NCBI GenBank assembly: GCA_022711465.1
Contig: JAKLEZ010000004.1
Span: forward strand, 62,001-126,000
Direction of reading: 5' to 3'
DNA: 64,000 bases
Origin: Planctomycetota bacterium
GTDB lineage: Bacteria > Planctomycetota > Phycisphaerae > UBA1845 > PWPN01
The notes under the pieces are model-generated. The model made no database searches and was not told where the DNA came from. It was given only the letters and a program-made list of their open reading frames with translations. Shown in pieces: positions 26,348 to 34,819 of this stretch. Position numbers and translations under genes: made by a program. Position 1 is the stretch's first letter. Each line of letters begins with the position of its first letter.

Positions 26348-27452
26348 ACAAGCCTTTTCGGAGTCGATCCGAGCCGGGCTTGACGGCATCCGCCGCCGGG
26401 CCAGCGGCGAGGGGGCCGCCCCGGCGTTGGTGGATCTCGCCGAGGCCGCGATCCGGTGTGCCTGCGACGCCGGCGGCTCGGCGACGCTCTCGCCGGCGGC
26501 GACCCGCCTGCCCGGCGTGAATCTGGAGGGTGTGGACCGCTCGACGGCAGCGGCGACCCTCGTCCATCTCGCTCACCGCTCGTTGCAGCTACTGTCGAAG
26601 TCGCTGCAAGCCGTTCTGACCGTGGGAACGGCGGATCCGTCCGTCGAGCAGCTCCAGGTAGCCGCCGACCGCCTGACTGAGCGCGTGGCGATGGCCATGG
26701 GTTGCGGCAAGGAGGCTGCTGAGCGGCAGTGCCAGCGGCTCGAACAGGCGATAGCGGAACTTCGGCCGGTGGCCGCTCAGCTTGCGGAACTCAGGGCCCG
26801 GTTCTCCGCCGAAACCAGCCAGCACGGCGGTCACGCGGCCCAGATTCGAGCCCGTCTCGAGGAGAAGCGCCGAGCGCTGGCCCGCCTATCCACAGAAGAA
26901 CAATCGGTGCGTGATGAGCTGGTACAGACCGAGGCCCGGATCGCGCGGCTCGAGGCCGAGCGGGGTGGTTGCGCCGAGGCTCGCAGCCGGCTCCAGCGTC
27001 TCGAATCCGAGGAATCGCAAGTACGTCACCAGCTGGATGGGCTCCGCGCCGACATCGCCGACCTCGAGGGAGAAGTCGGCCGCATGGGTGCTGAACTCTG
27101 CACTGAACAGCAGAGGTCCGCTGAGCTTCACGAGGAGCGGATCCGACTTCAGAAGGCGCTCGATGAGGCCAAGCAGATCGTGGCCACGGTGGCTGAGCTT
27201 CGCAGCCAGCTCACCGTCCTGGAGAGCCAGACGAAGGAATCGGAAGGACAAATCGCCAGCTTGAGGAAACGGGAGGTCGAGGTCAAGGCCCGGGCCGCCG
27301 AGTTGCGCGAGCAGCTGGCCGCCACGCGCCAGCTTATCGAAGGCGTGGACGACTCGGCCGGCCAGGAGTTGGTTGGGCGAATCCGGCAGATCTGGCAACA
27401 ATTGCCCGCCGACGCGATTGACCAGCGGCTTCAGAATATGCGGGCCAAGTGA
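26337..27452 (+). CDS. Coiled-coil protein, last gene of unit C
   Basis: Protein of 371 residues, family not recognised. An N-terminal helical domain (1-110) is followed by long coiled coil (about 110-345) rich in Glu, Arg, Leu and Gln, and a short tail with WQQLPADAI. No signal or membrane segment. The start ATG at 26337 lies within the last codons of the ATPase gene and has GGAGG six bases upstream, which argues for coupling. The pairing of one triple AAA+ protein with two different coiled-coil proteins suggests a heteromeric assembly (inference). Confidence 0.65.
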   Translation: MSCEQAFSESIRAGLDGIRRRASGEGAAPALVDLAEAAIRCACDAGGSATLSPAATRLPGVNLEGVDRSTAAATLVHLAHRSLQLLSKSLQAVLTVGTADPSVEQLQVAADRLTERVAMAMGCGKEAAERQCQRLEQAIAELRPVAAQLAELRARFSAETSQHGGHAAQIRARLEEKRRALARLSTEEQSVRDELVQTEARIARLEAERGGCAEARSRLQRLESEESQVRHQLDGLRADIADLEGEVGRMGAELCTEQQRSAELHEERIRLQKALDEAKQIVATVAELRSQLTVLESQTKESEGQIASLRKREVEVKARAAELREQLAATRQLIEGVDDSAGQELVGRIRQIWQQLPADAIDQRLQNMRAK

Positions 27453-27574
27453 GAGTTCCTCGCCGCCCACGATCAGCCGACCGGTTGCGTGGTAGGCGGA
27501 TCAGGCGATGCGAACTTGAGACGGGTACCGACCCAGGAACAGAACGAGGTGCGACCCATTTCGATGTCAGGTCA

Positions 27575-29536
27575 TTAGCGGGAGGGTGATCCGAACAGTT
27601 GTCTCAGGCCACCGCGGATCAGCAGGGCAATGATGAGGAGGCCGATCAGCAGTCCCCACAGGCTTCCTCGACTGATGGACGAGGTATCGCACATCCAGGC
27701 GATTCCCACCATTCCCAGAGCGATGAGCACGAGCCCGTTGGACAGCCGGCCGAGGACCGGCCGCAGCAGGAAGCTGAAGCCGATCATCATGATCGCCAGC
27801 AGGACCAGCCAGACCATACCGCCGGTCGGTGTTGGAGTTGGCGGCAAGGAGTGGTCTGTGAAGAGTACGCGGTACGAGACCGAGTCTCCTCTGGGGGCGT
27901 AGACGCGCAGCAGGAGCGTGTCCGGCGGCGGAGATGACTCTGTGCCCAGGGTGATCTCGATCGCCGGCCCGCCCTCGCTGAGAACGACTTGTCCGTCGAT
28001 CGGCGTCTCGGTGCGATCAACCGGCCATGCCTGGGCCTTGACCAACCGGCCGGCGGAGGCGGGCGGCCCTTTGAGAACACTGATCCGGGCATAGCGATGT
28101 GAATTGCCGTGGACAGGGTAGTAGTCATCGCCATCGATGCCCCCGAGCGAACAGGTTCGATCTTTGAACTCTGCTGGGGTGACAAAGGCCGGGCTTTCGT
28201 TCAGGCTCGCCTGGCCGTTCGCCATGCCGAAGAAATTCGTCGCATCGCGGGTGTAGACCTGGTCAGCGGCGGTGGCTGCCGCGGAGAACGCCCAGTCAAT
28301 GACTCCGGCAGCGACCGAGACCGAGGCGCCGACGATGTGCAGATAGTGTTCATTGCTCAGTGGTGGAGCTTGATCTCGCCGAAGCCACTGATCATGGGAT
28401 ACGGTAGCTGCTTCGATCAGGGCGGCCGGCAGATCCATCGAGGCGAAGCCGTCGGGATATGGACGGTCGGCCGAACCCAGGCCCTTGCCGCTGACCACCG
28501 TGCAACGAGCCCTGCCGCCGCGATACTCGAGGATGACCTGCGGCTTGATACCTTGAATACTACTCAGATCGATGAAATACAAGTCGCCTTGTTGATCGAA
28601 ATCACTGTGGGTGTGGGCGTAGCCCAGCCCTTCCGATTGCCACCAGGAATCCCAGGCGGCATGGCCGGCCGAGAAGAGGTCGGCGACGTAGTGGATCGCG
28701 GCCCCCAGGCAGATCAGGGCATCGCGGAAGTTGCGGTCCTCCGGATCGCCGGGGCGGGCTTGCCTGGCCAACGGAATGAAACCCCTATGGGGAGCGCCCC
28801 CGCAGGGATTACTCTGATCGTTTGTTCCTCGTCCGTTCAACAGGAAGAGGATGGAGGTGAGAGCATTGTAGCCCGTGCCGTCGGCGCCGGCGATTGGCCA
28901 GGAACCCAAGCCCCCGCGGTAACAGGCATCGAAATCCCGAACCAAGCCCGGGCTGAGATTGTAGAGCGTGTCATAGAAAGCGGTGATCCATTCTCGGAGC
29001 AGCTCGATCTCTGCCGACCAGTCGGGATTCTGCTCCTTCAGACGGTCGACGACGCCGTTGAATGTCCAAGGTCCGGCGACAGCCGTGGGGTTGGTTGGGT
29101 CGAAGTAGTGGTCGGCGGAGTTCAGCCCGTCGGGCAGCGCGAGTGTCTCGGCGAGGGCGCGCAGCGCGGCCGGCAGTTCGGGCGGTGCTCCCCGGCGAGC
29201 CAGTTGATCCGCGAGGGCAATCAAGGGCGCCAACTGGTCGTCCAGGTCGGTATACATCACCGATGTGTCCGGGTATTCAGAGGTCTGCAGCCGCCACTCG
29301 TCCCAGCCGCTCGGCCACTTCGTGGCGCATCGGGCGGGATCATTCGCGTAGAGAATGCGCCAGGCATTCTCCATCACGCCCTGGTGGCCTGGAGGACCGA
29401 ACGCGGGGGCGTTCGACAAGGTGATCAGAGCCGTGGTGACAGCGACGGCGCCAGCCAGGGGGTATCGCGTAGCGGGTCGACCCTTGCAGCCTCTGGCACA
29501 CTCACATGGCGTTCTGCTTGCACGCTGCTTGACCAT
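27575..29536 (-). CDS. Exported zinc-dependent phospholipase C/P1-nuclease-like protein with C-terminal membrane helices
   Basis: Protein of 653 residues. After a hydrophobic export signal the mature part starts near AFGPPGHQGV. Later motifs DHYFDP (about 140) and CLGAAIHYVADLFSAGHAAW (about 278-297) fit the LGxxxHYxxDxxxPxHA metal-binding arrangement of zinc-dependent phospholipase C and S1/P1 nuclease folds; the family is known, the substrate is not. A beta-rich domain occupies 430-560. Two or three membrane helices at the C-terminus (VWLVLLAIMMIGFSFLL onward) would anchor it, so the catalytic part probably faces outside. No clear Shine-Dalgarno precedes the ATG at 29536. It converges on unit C with 122 bases between; whether it belongs to the island is open. 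Confidence 0.6.
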   Translation of the reverse strand: MVKQRASRTPCECARGCKGRPATRYPLAGAVAVTTALITLSNAPAFGPPGHQGVMENAWRILYANDPARCATKWPSGWDEWRLQTSEYPDTSVMYTDLDDQLAPLIALADQLARRGAPPELPAALRALAETLALPDGLNSADHYFDPTNPTAVAGPWTFNGVVDRLKEQNPDWSAEIELLREWITAFYDTLYNLSPGLVRDFDACYRGGLGSWPIAGADGTGYNALTSILFLLNGRGTNDQSNPCGGAPHRGFIPLARQARPGDPEDRNFRDALICLGAAIHYVADLFSAGHAAWDSWWQSEGLGYAHTHSDFDQQGDLYFIDLSSIQGIKPQVILEYRGGRARCTVVSGKGLGSADRPYPDGFASMDLPAALIEAATVSHDQWLRRDQAPPLSNEHYLHIVGASVSVAAGVIDWAFSAAATAADQVYTRDATNFFGMANGQASLNESPAFVTPAEFKDRTCSLGGIDGDDYYPVHGNSHRYARISVLKGPPASAGRLVKAQAWPVDRTETPIDGQVVLSEGGPAIEITLGTESSPPPDTLLLRVYAPRGDSVSYRVLFTDHSLPPTPTPTGGMVWLVLLAIMMIGFSFLLRPVLGRLSNGLVLIALGMVGIAWMCDTSSISRGSLWGLLIGLLIIALLIRGGLRQLFGSPSR

Positions 29537-29854
29537 AGCACAACGACTCCCGTCGAGTTGGCTGGCCCCGGGTGGCAGTGACCTGCTTCAAGCATGGTAC
29601 CCGCTGTCATGTCGGCCCGTCGAGCCCGAGGAAGGCCTGGGCCGGGTTTTTCGTCTCCGCGCGTTCCGGTCAGGGGTTTGAAGCTCGGGGTTCAGGGGCC
29701 GGGTGTTTGGAGTATGCGGGCCACGGTTGTGCTCTGGGGCCGGCGGCCGACATTCCGGGCGGGGCGGATGTGTTTCCGGGAGCGTGGGCCGGGGGTGGAT
29801 GGTGCTTTCTTTCCAGCGGGCAGTGTTGGAGCGAGGTTGTGGTGGCGAAAAGAG

Positions 29855-29888
29855 AACCCCGCCCCGAAGGAGTTCAGGGCGGGGTTTT
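29855..29888 (-). terminator. Rho-independent terminator after the PEP-CTERM gene
   Basis: AACCCCGCCC and GGGCGGGGTT form a ten-pair GC-rich stem around a 12-base loop. On the minus strand it is followed by TCTCTTTT and on the plus strand by TT, so it should stop transcription of the gene ending at 29924 and perhaps also read-through from the other side. Confidence 0.8.
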
Positions 29889-29923
29889 GAAGACGGGCGT
29901 GCCGTTTCAGGACGAGCGGCGCG

Positions 29924-31567
29924 TCAGGCGGACGCGTGTCGTCGGCGTGCGCGGGCCAAGCAACCCACGGCGCCCAAGGCCAGCAGGATCAGGCTGGACG
30001 GCTCGGGGACGAGGGCCAGGCCGCCGCCCCACTCGTCGCCAATGAGGCGGAACATGTCGGGCATGAAGCCCGCGACTCGCCAATCGCCCTCGGCGGCCCA
30101 GAGCTGCACCCAGGCCCCGCCGCCGGTCTCCTGGAAGATCAGCTCCAGCGGGGACATTCCGGCCTCCGGGAAGCTGACGACCAGCAGATCGACAGCGACG
30201 GGATTGACCGACTCGACGGACTGGCCTTCGACGGTCAATCGCACGTGGTCGTCGTGTCCGACGGCGAAGGTCCATGTTCCAGCATGCGGGATGTCGAGCA
30301 CGGCCTTGGCCAGCATGGCGAAGTGGTCGTCATCGGCGTCGGTGTCAGTAAGGAACGGGACGCGCACGAACTCGCCGTAGCCGCCGCCGGATTCGGGATC
30401 GGCGAAGCTGACGGCGTAGGACTCACCTTTCGCCTGGGCGGCGATGCCCGGTGAGCCGTCGGGCAGGCTCAGCAGCTCGATGGCCTTGGCCAGATTGCCG
30501 ACCTCGCCGAAGACGTTGGTGTCGGCCCGGCGTTCGACGATGTCGAATTTCTGCTGGTTCAGGCTGGTGTCGTACTTGATGATCATCGGGAACCGCGGGC
30601 TGTCGGCCTTCTGGCCAAGGGTTGGGCCGGCGCCATTGTCGTTCCAGAAGGCGTCGCCGCGGAATTGGATAGCGTCTTCGGCGCCGTCATAATCATTGGG
30701 TTCCCCGCCGCCCCAGAACGTCGGTGACGGGGCGGTCCCGTCGAGCCAGCGGTAGTTGCCCTCGGACGTGCCGAGGGTTGCCCCGAGGTTTACGCCGTCG
30801 AGGGTGCTGGTCGCGTCGCTGTCGGTCAGCGGGATCCACGAGTTGCCCAAGCCGCCCATGGCGGCAGACTCGGTCTTGGTGGTGATCTTTGGCCACACGC
30901 CCTGGACGCCCTGGAAGGTATGCGTGTTCGTCTTGTTGTCTACGCGGGCCTCGTCCCAGGTGAAGTTGCCGACGCGTTCGTAGTATTGTCCGGTGCGGGG
31001 GTCCATTTTCTGAGCGATGGCTGCACCGGGGTTGACCAGATCGGTCTTCTCGAACTCGATCCAGTTCACGTTGAAGCCGCTGGAATCGACGTTGAATTTC
31101 ACCTCGCGTGAGCCCGAAGCGATCGGGGTGGTGGTAAGGAAGGTCTGGGTGGTCCAGGTCTGCCAGCCGTCGGTATTGGGGGCGCTCATGACGTTCGTGA
31201 CGGGCGAGCCGTCCACGTCGATGCGGTAGGTACCGCCGTAGCCAGCCAGCCGCGACCGGACGATGTAGTAGGAGCTGCCCTCAAAGACCGGGTTGGTCTG
31301 CCAAGTGCCCGGGTCGGTGGTGAGGATCTGCCACTCTCCGGCGTTAGTCCAGCCAACGTTGTAGCCGCCCTCGGACGCTCCCTCGATGTCGACGTCGTCG
31401 GCGCGGTATGCCCCGCCGTTGTTACCGGCATCGAAGTCGACGTATCCGACCCCTGGTCCTCCTACCCTGTAATCTTCGGATTCGAGACGAACGATATCCG
31501 CCAAGGTGCCCTGGGCCAGAGCCAGGATCGCCGCCAGCGCAATGAGCCAAGTATACCGCCTAGCCAT
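29924..31567 (-). CDS. PEP-CTERM secreted protein with CBM6-like and C-type-lectin-like domains
   Basis: Protein of 547 residues. Signal peptide RYTWLIALAAILALAQGTLA is followed by a CBM6/35-like domain (ESEDYRVGGPGVGYVDFD to about 180), then a C-type-lectin-like domain (FTWDEARV...GGGEPNDYDGAEDAIQ...FWND, about 205-320), then a beta-sandwich with an acidic TDTDADDDH loop. The C-terminus VPEPSSLILLALGAVGCLARARRR is a standard PEP-CTERM sorting signal, normally processed by exosortase in organisms that make extracellular polymer. The start ATG at 31567 has GGAGGAGA upstream. The gene is monocistronic, with a strong terminator behind it. A perfect TTGACA (minus strand, 31682-31677) may be its -35. 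The role is probably sugar binding at the surface. Confidence 0.85.
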   Translation of the reverse strand: MARRYTWLIALAAILALAQGTLADIVRLESEDYRVGGPGVGYVDFDAGNNGGAYRADDVDIEGASEGGYNVGWTNAGEWQILTTDPGTWQTNPVFEGSSYYIVRSRLAGYGGTYRIDVDGSPVTNVMSAPNTDGWQTWTTQTFLTTTPIASGSREVKFNVDSSGFNVNWIEFEKTDLVNPGAAIAQKMDPRTGQYYERVGNFTWDEARVDNKTNTHTFQGVQGVWPKITTKTESAAMGGLGNSWIPLTDSDATSTLDGVNLGATLGTSEGNYRWLDGTAPSPTFWGGGEPNDYDGAEDAIQFRGDAFWNDNGAGPTLGQKADSPRFPMIIKYDTSLNQQKFDIVERRADTNVFGEVGNLAKAIELLSLPDGSPGIAAQAKGESYAVSFADPESGGGYGEFVRVPFLTDTDADDDHFAMLAKAVLDIPHAGTWTFAVGHDDHVRLTVEGQSVESVNPVAVDLLVVSFPEAGMSPLELIFQETGGGAWVQLWAAEGDWRVAGFMPDMFRLIGDEWGGGLALVPEPSSLILLALGAVGCLARARRRHASA

Positions 31568-32150
31568 CTTTCTCCTCCTATTCGATTGTGAAGTTCCCGT
31601 GCTTTCGGGAGCCATCCCGAAAGACGTGACGCACGAGCACGGGCCATACGACTATGTTGCCCTAACGCTGTCCGTTTGTCAAGTGCGTGTCAGGAAACAT
31701 CTGCTTTGGCTGGCCGGGCGACGTCCGGCCGGGCAGAGGCCCTGGTGGTCGTAAGCTCTGATTCCAGCGGGAGATCCGTATGTCGAGGTTAGAGGTGTGG
31801 TGGGATCGTGGAGACGGTGGGGCTCGTGGCCAGGAGATCAGGTGGCGTCGGGCGGCGATGATCTGGCATCCGAAGGTGATGCGGGGCGGGTCTTGACCGG
31901 TTTTCCGCCGGATTGGGGCTGTCGAGGCGGACGGCGGGTGCGAGGAGCGGTGATTTGAGGAGGCGTTTGACAAAGGCGGATGGGCGGCATAGTCTAGGCC
32001 GAGCAGATCACTCGGGCAGTGGCGCGCCACTTTCTAGAGCGTTCCTTTAACCTGCAACCTCTAGAGGTGATCTTGGGCGGTCCCGTTTGGCGCGATGGCC
32101 GATCCTCGCGCCGTTCCAGGTGTTCGGCACTTCCGTGGGAGGACTGATCC
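31568..32150. other. Divergent intergenic region, no gene recognised
   Basis: This 583-base stretch separates the PEP-CTERM gene (minus) from the cytochrome-bd-like gene (plus). The open frame 31662-32030 (minus) is low complexity and lacks a Shine-Dalgarno. The region should hold promoters for both genes; TTGACA on the minus strand near 31677-31682 is the only good hexamer I see. Confidence 0.5.
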
Positions 32151-33572
32151 GTGGAGTATCCGCTGTTTGAGATTCCCCGGCTTGGGGGCGGCATGTTTGT
32201 CGGCCTGGTGGCGATCATCCACGTGGTCATCGCCCACCTGGCTGTCGGCGCCGGTCTGTTCATTGCCGTGTCCCACACCTGGGCGTTCAAGCGGGGTGAT
32301 GCTCTGATGCTGGACTTTCTGTACCGATATGGTCGGTTTTTGATTCTGCTTTCTTTTGTCAGCGGGGCGGTGACGGGCGTTGGCATCTGGGTGACGATTT
32401 CGCTGGCCAGTCCGGCGGGCACGAGTGCTCTCATTCACCTGTTTGTCTGGGGCTGGGCGATCGAGTGGGTTTTTTTTCTGTTGGAGATCGTTGCGGGATA
32501 CGTGTACTACTACGGCTGGCACCGGCTCACGCCGCGGCGTCATCTGGCGGTTGCGTGGCTGTACTTTGTAGGGGCGTTCATGAGCCTGGTGGTGATCAAC
32601 GGCATTATCACGTTCATGCTGACGCCGGGGACGTGGCAGCCTCCGGGTGGTTCGAGCTATGACGCCCAGAGAGCGTTTTTTGCCGCGTTTCTGAATCCGA
32701 CGTGCTGGCCCTCGCTGTTGGTTCGGACTCTTTCGTGCATGGCCATCGCGGGGATTTCCGTGGCGGTGGTGGCGAACTGGGTGGGGAGCTACTCGGGTGA
32801 GCAGCGGGAGCGGATCGGCCGGGCCGGGGCATGGATGCTTGCCCCGATCGCGTTGATGGTTCCTGGGGCGGTGTGGTATTTCTCATCTGTTTCCTCGACG
32901 GCTCGTGATTTCGCGTTGGGCGGTTCGGTTGCGATGACGATGTTCTTTGCTTTCGGCGTGGTCAGCAGTCTCTACATTGCCGGGCACACCTACTGGGGGC
33001 TGATCCGGAATCGTCCTTGCGTGCATCTGCAGACGTCGATCCTGCTCTTGGCCATTGCGGCCGTCGCCACCGGTGCGATGGAGTTTGTGCGTGAGGGCAT
33101 ACGCAAGCCGCACATCATTTCGCAGTACATGTACAGCAATCAGATTCTGTGTGATCGTTCGACGCGGGAGGCGATCGACCGCGACGGGATTCTGGCGCAC
33201 GCTCGGTTTGCCTACCCGCCGGACATGGTGTTGGAGGAGGTTTACCGGTTGCCGCTCAAGGACATCGGGCGATACGTGTTCAATGCTGAATGCCGGGCGT
33301 GCCACGAGCCCGGGGGCACGAACGACATTGCTCCGCTGATTCACGATGCCTCGCGGGAGCTGGTTACCGGCATCACGAACGAGCTTGGACGACTGAAGCA
33401 CTTCATGCCGCCCTTCATGGGGACCGACCTGGAGAGGCGGGCGATCGTCGAGTACCAGCTTTTCCTAGCTGGAGGCGAGCTTTACCAGCCTCCGCCAGGC
33501 GAGGGCTGGCGGGGGACAGCGACCCGGCCATCGTCTCTGACCCGCGTGGACAGCAGGGAGGTGTGGCGATGA
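32151..33572 (+). CDS. Cytochrome bd-superfamily subunit I (CydA-like) with fused c-type heme motif
   Basis: Protein of 473 residues, nine or so membrane helices. The N-terminal helices (IIHVVIAHLAVGAGLF) and FVREGIRKPHII resemble the heme-binding helices and the E-x-x-R-x-P region of CydA, but the canonical quinol-binding Q-loop is not apparent. After the last helix a soluble tail contains CRACHEP (residues about 382-388), a CxxCH heme-c motif. Members of the cytochrome bd superfamily with c-type heme and without a quinol site are known from phylogenomic surveys and are thought to use another electron donor. The product should reduce oxygen or a related acceptor at the membrane. The start could be the GTG at 32151. 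It overlaps the next gene by ATGA. Confidence 0.75.
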   Translation: MEYPLFEIPRLGGGMFVGLVAIIHVVIAHLAVGAGLFIAVSHTWAFKRGDALMLDFLYRYGRFLILLSFVSGAVTGVGIWVTISLASPAGTSALIHLFVWGWAIEWVFFLLEIVAGYVYYYGWHRLTPRRHLAVAWLYFVGAFMSLVVINGIITFMLTPGTWQPPGGSSYDAQRAFFAAFLNPTCWPSLLVRTLSCMAIAGISVAVVANWVGSYSGEQRERIGRAGAWMLAPIALMVPGAVWYFSSVSSTARDFALGGSVAMTMFFAFGVVSSLYIAGHTYWGLIRNRPCVHLQTSILLLAIAAVATGAMEFVREGIRKPHIISQYMYSNQILCDRSTREAIDRDGILAHARFAYPPDMVLEEVYRLPLKDIGRYVFNAECRACHEPGGTNDIAPLIHDASRELVTGITNELGRLKHFMPPFMGTDLERRAIVEYQLFLAGGELYQPPPGEGWRGTATRPSSLTRVDSREVWR

Positions 33573-34795
33573 TGCTTGCTGGATCTGCGGTTGTCGTTCC
33601 GAGCCTTGATCCGCTGGGCATTCCGGGCCCGCCGCTGCTGTTTGTGGGGTTGCAGATGCTGACCCTGGTGCTGCACCTGCTGTTCATGAATCTGGTTGTC
33701 GGCGGTCAGGTTCTCGCCCTGGTGCTCAACATCGCGGCCCTCACCGGCCGTCGTGAAGCGAACCCGATGGCCAACATACTCTACCAGACCACGCCCGCGG
33801 CGTTGAGCATGGCCATCACGATGGGTGTCGCCCCCCTTCTGTTCCTGCAAGTACTCTATGGGCCCTATTTCTACAGTGCCAACCTGCTGCTGGGTTTTGC
33901 GTGGTTCTCGCTGGTGGTGGTGCTGCTGCTCGGTTTCTATCTCACGTACCTGCTTTCGCTGCGTGGGAGCAACGGGTTGCAGAAGCGGCTTGGGCGGTGG
34001 GACGAGCGGCCCGGCCGGCGGCTGGTGGTGGGCCTGCTGACGACGGCCGCGGTGTTGTGGGTGGCCTGGATTCTGACCATCAACCACGAGCTGGCCATCA
34101 ATCCCAAGCTGTGGGCCCAGGATGGCGAATGGGCGAGTCCGCGGTGGTACGTCCCCGCGTCGAGCACGATTCCGCGCTATTTGCACAGCATGGTGGGCGC
34201 GACTGCGATCGGCGGGTTGTGGGCTGCGGCCATTGGCTGGTGGCGAGCGCGCCGGGAGACCGGTCCGGCGGAGGTGAATGCGGCGCTGGTGGGTTTCGGG
34301 CTGACCGCGGCGGGCGTGCTGACGGCGGTGCAGATCGTGCTTGGCCTTCTCTTCCTGTTGAGCCTGGACAAGGCCGTGTTCGGGCAGCTCATGGGCTTCA
34401 AGGGGCTGTTGGGTTCGGTTTGGACGATTGCTCTTCTTCCGGCCATCTGCCTTCCCGTGGTGCTCGTGTATGCCGTTCTTCGGCGGGGGGAGTTCAAGTG
34501 GTTCGTGGCTGCGGGGGGCCTGGCGATGGTGGTGTTCATCGGCATGGCCTTTGGCCACGAGCAAGTCCGATTCGCGTCGCTGGCGGCCAACTCTCCCGGT
34601 GGTTTCGAGTTGAGCCGGTGGAGTGTTTACCCGCAGTGGGCCCTGATGGTGGTGTTTCTCGTGCTGCTGGTTATCGGCCTCGGGGTGGTGGGTGTGATGA
34701 TGAAGTGGATAACGGATCGCGGTGCGAAGGGCGGCAGCGCGGGCGGGTCACCGACTTCCGGGTCATCCCTGACTGAGACACCGCCCTCGGCCTGA
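33569..34795 (+). CDS. Membrane partner subunit of the cytochrome bd-like complex
   Basis: Protein of 408 residues with about nine membrane helices. It begins with PLGIPGPPLLFVGLQMLTLVLHLLF, similar in layout to the first helices of cytochrome bd-superfamily subunits, and carries LTINHELAINP and HSMVGATAIGGLW. It is not a standard CydB. It may replace CydB in this branch of the superfamily, perhaps as a CydA-derived paralogue (inference). The start ATG at 33569 overlaps the stop of the previous gene (ATGA) and has GGGAGG upstream, so co-translation is likely. The C-terminus is Gly/Ser/Thr rich. Confidence 0.65.
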   Translation: MMLAGSAVVVPSLDPLGIPGPPLLFVGLQMLTLVLHLLFMNLVVGGQVLALVLNIAALTGRREANPMANILYQTTPAALSMAITMGVAPLLFLQVLYGPYFYSANLLLGFAWFSLVVVLLLGFYLTYLLSLRGSNGLQKRLGRWDERPGRRLVVGLLTTAAVLWVAWILTINHELAINPKLWAQDGEWASPRWYVPASSTIPRYLHSMVGATAIGGLWAAAIGWWRARRETGPAEVNAALVGFGLTAAGVLTAVQIVLGLLFLLSLDKAVFGQLMGFKGLLGSVWTIALLPAICLPVVLVYAVLRRGEFKWFVAAGGLAMVVFIGMAFGHEQVRFASLAANSPGGFELSRWSVYPQWALMVVFLVLLVIGLGVVGVMMKWITDRGAKGGSAGGSPTSGSSLTETPPSA

Positions 34796-34819
34796 CGGCG
34801 GGGGTGGCTGACAAGCCGC

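Noticed and set aside
28109..29581. 490-codon plus frame opposite the phospholipase-like gene
   Set aside because: Shadow of the minus-strand gene, which has coherent signal, metal-binding and membrane motifs.
31662..32030. 122-codon minus frame between the PEP-CTERM and cytochrome genes
   Set aside because: Low complexity, Pro/Ser/His rich, no ribosome-binding site and no motif.
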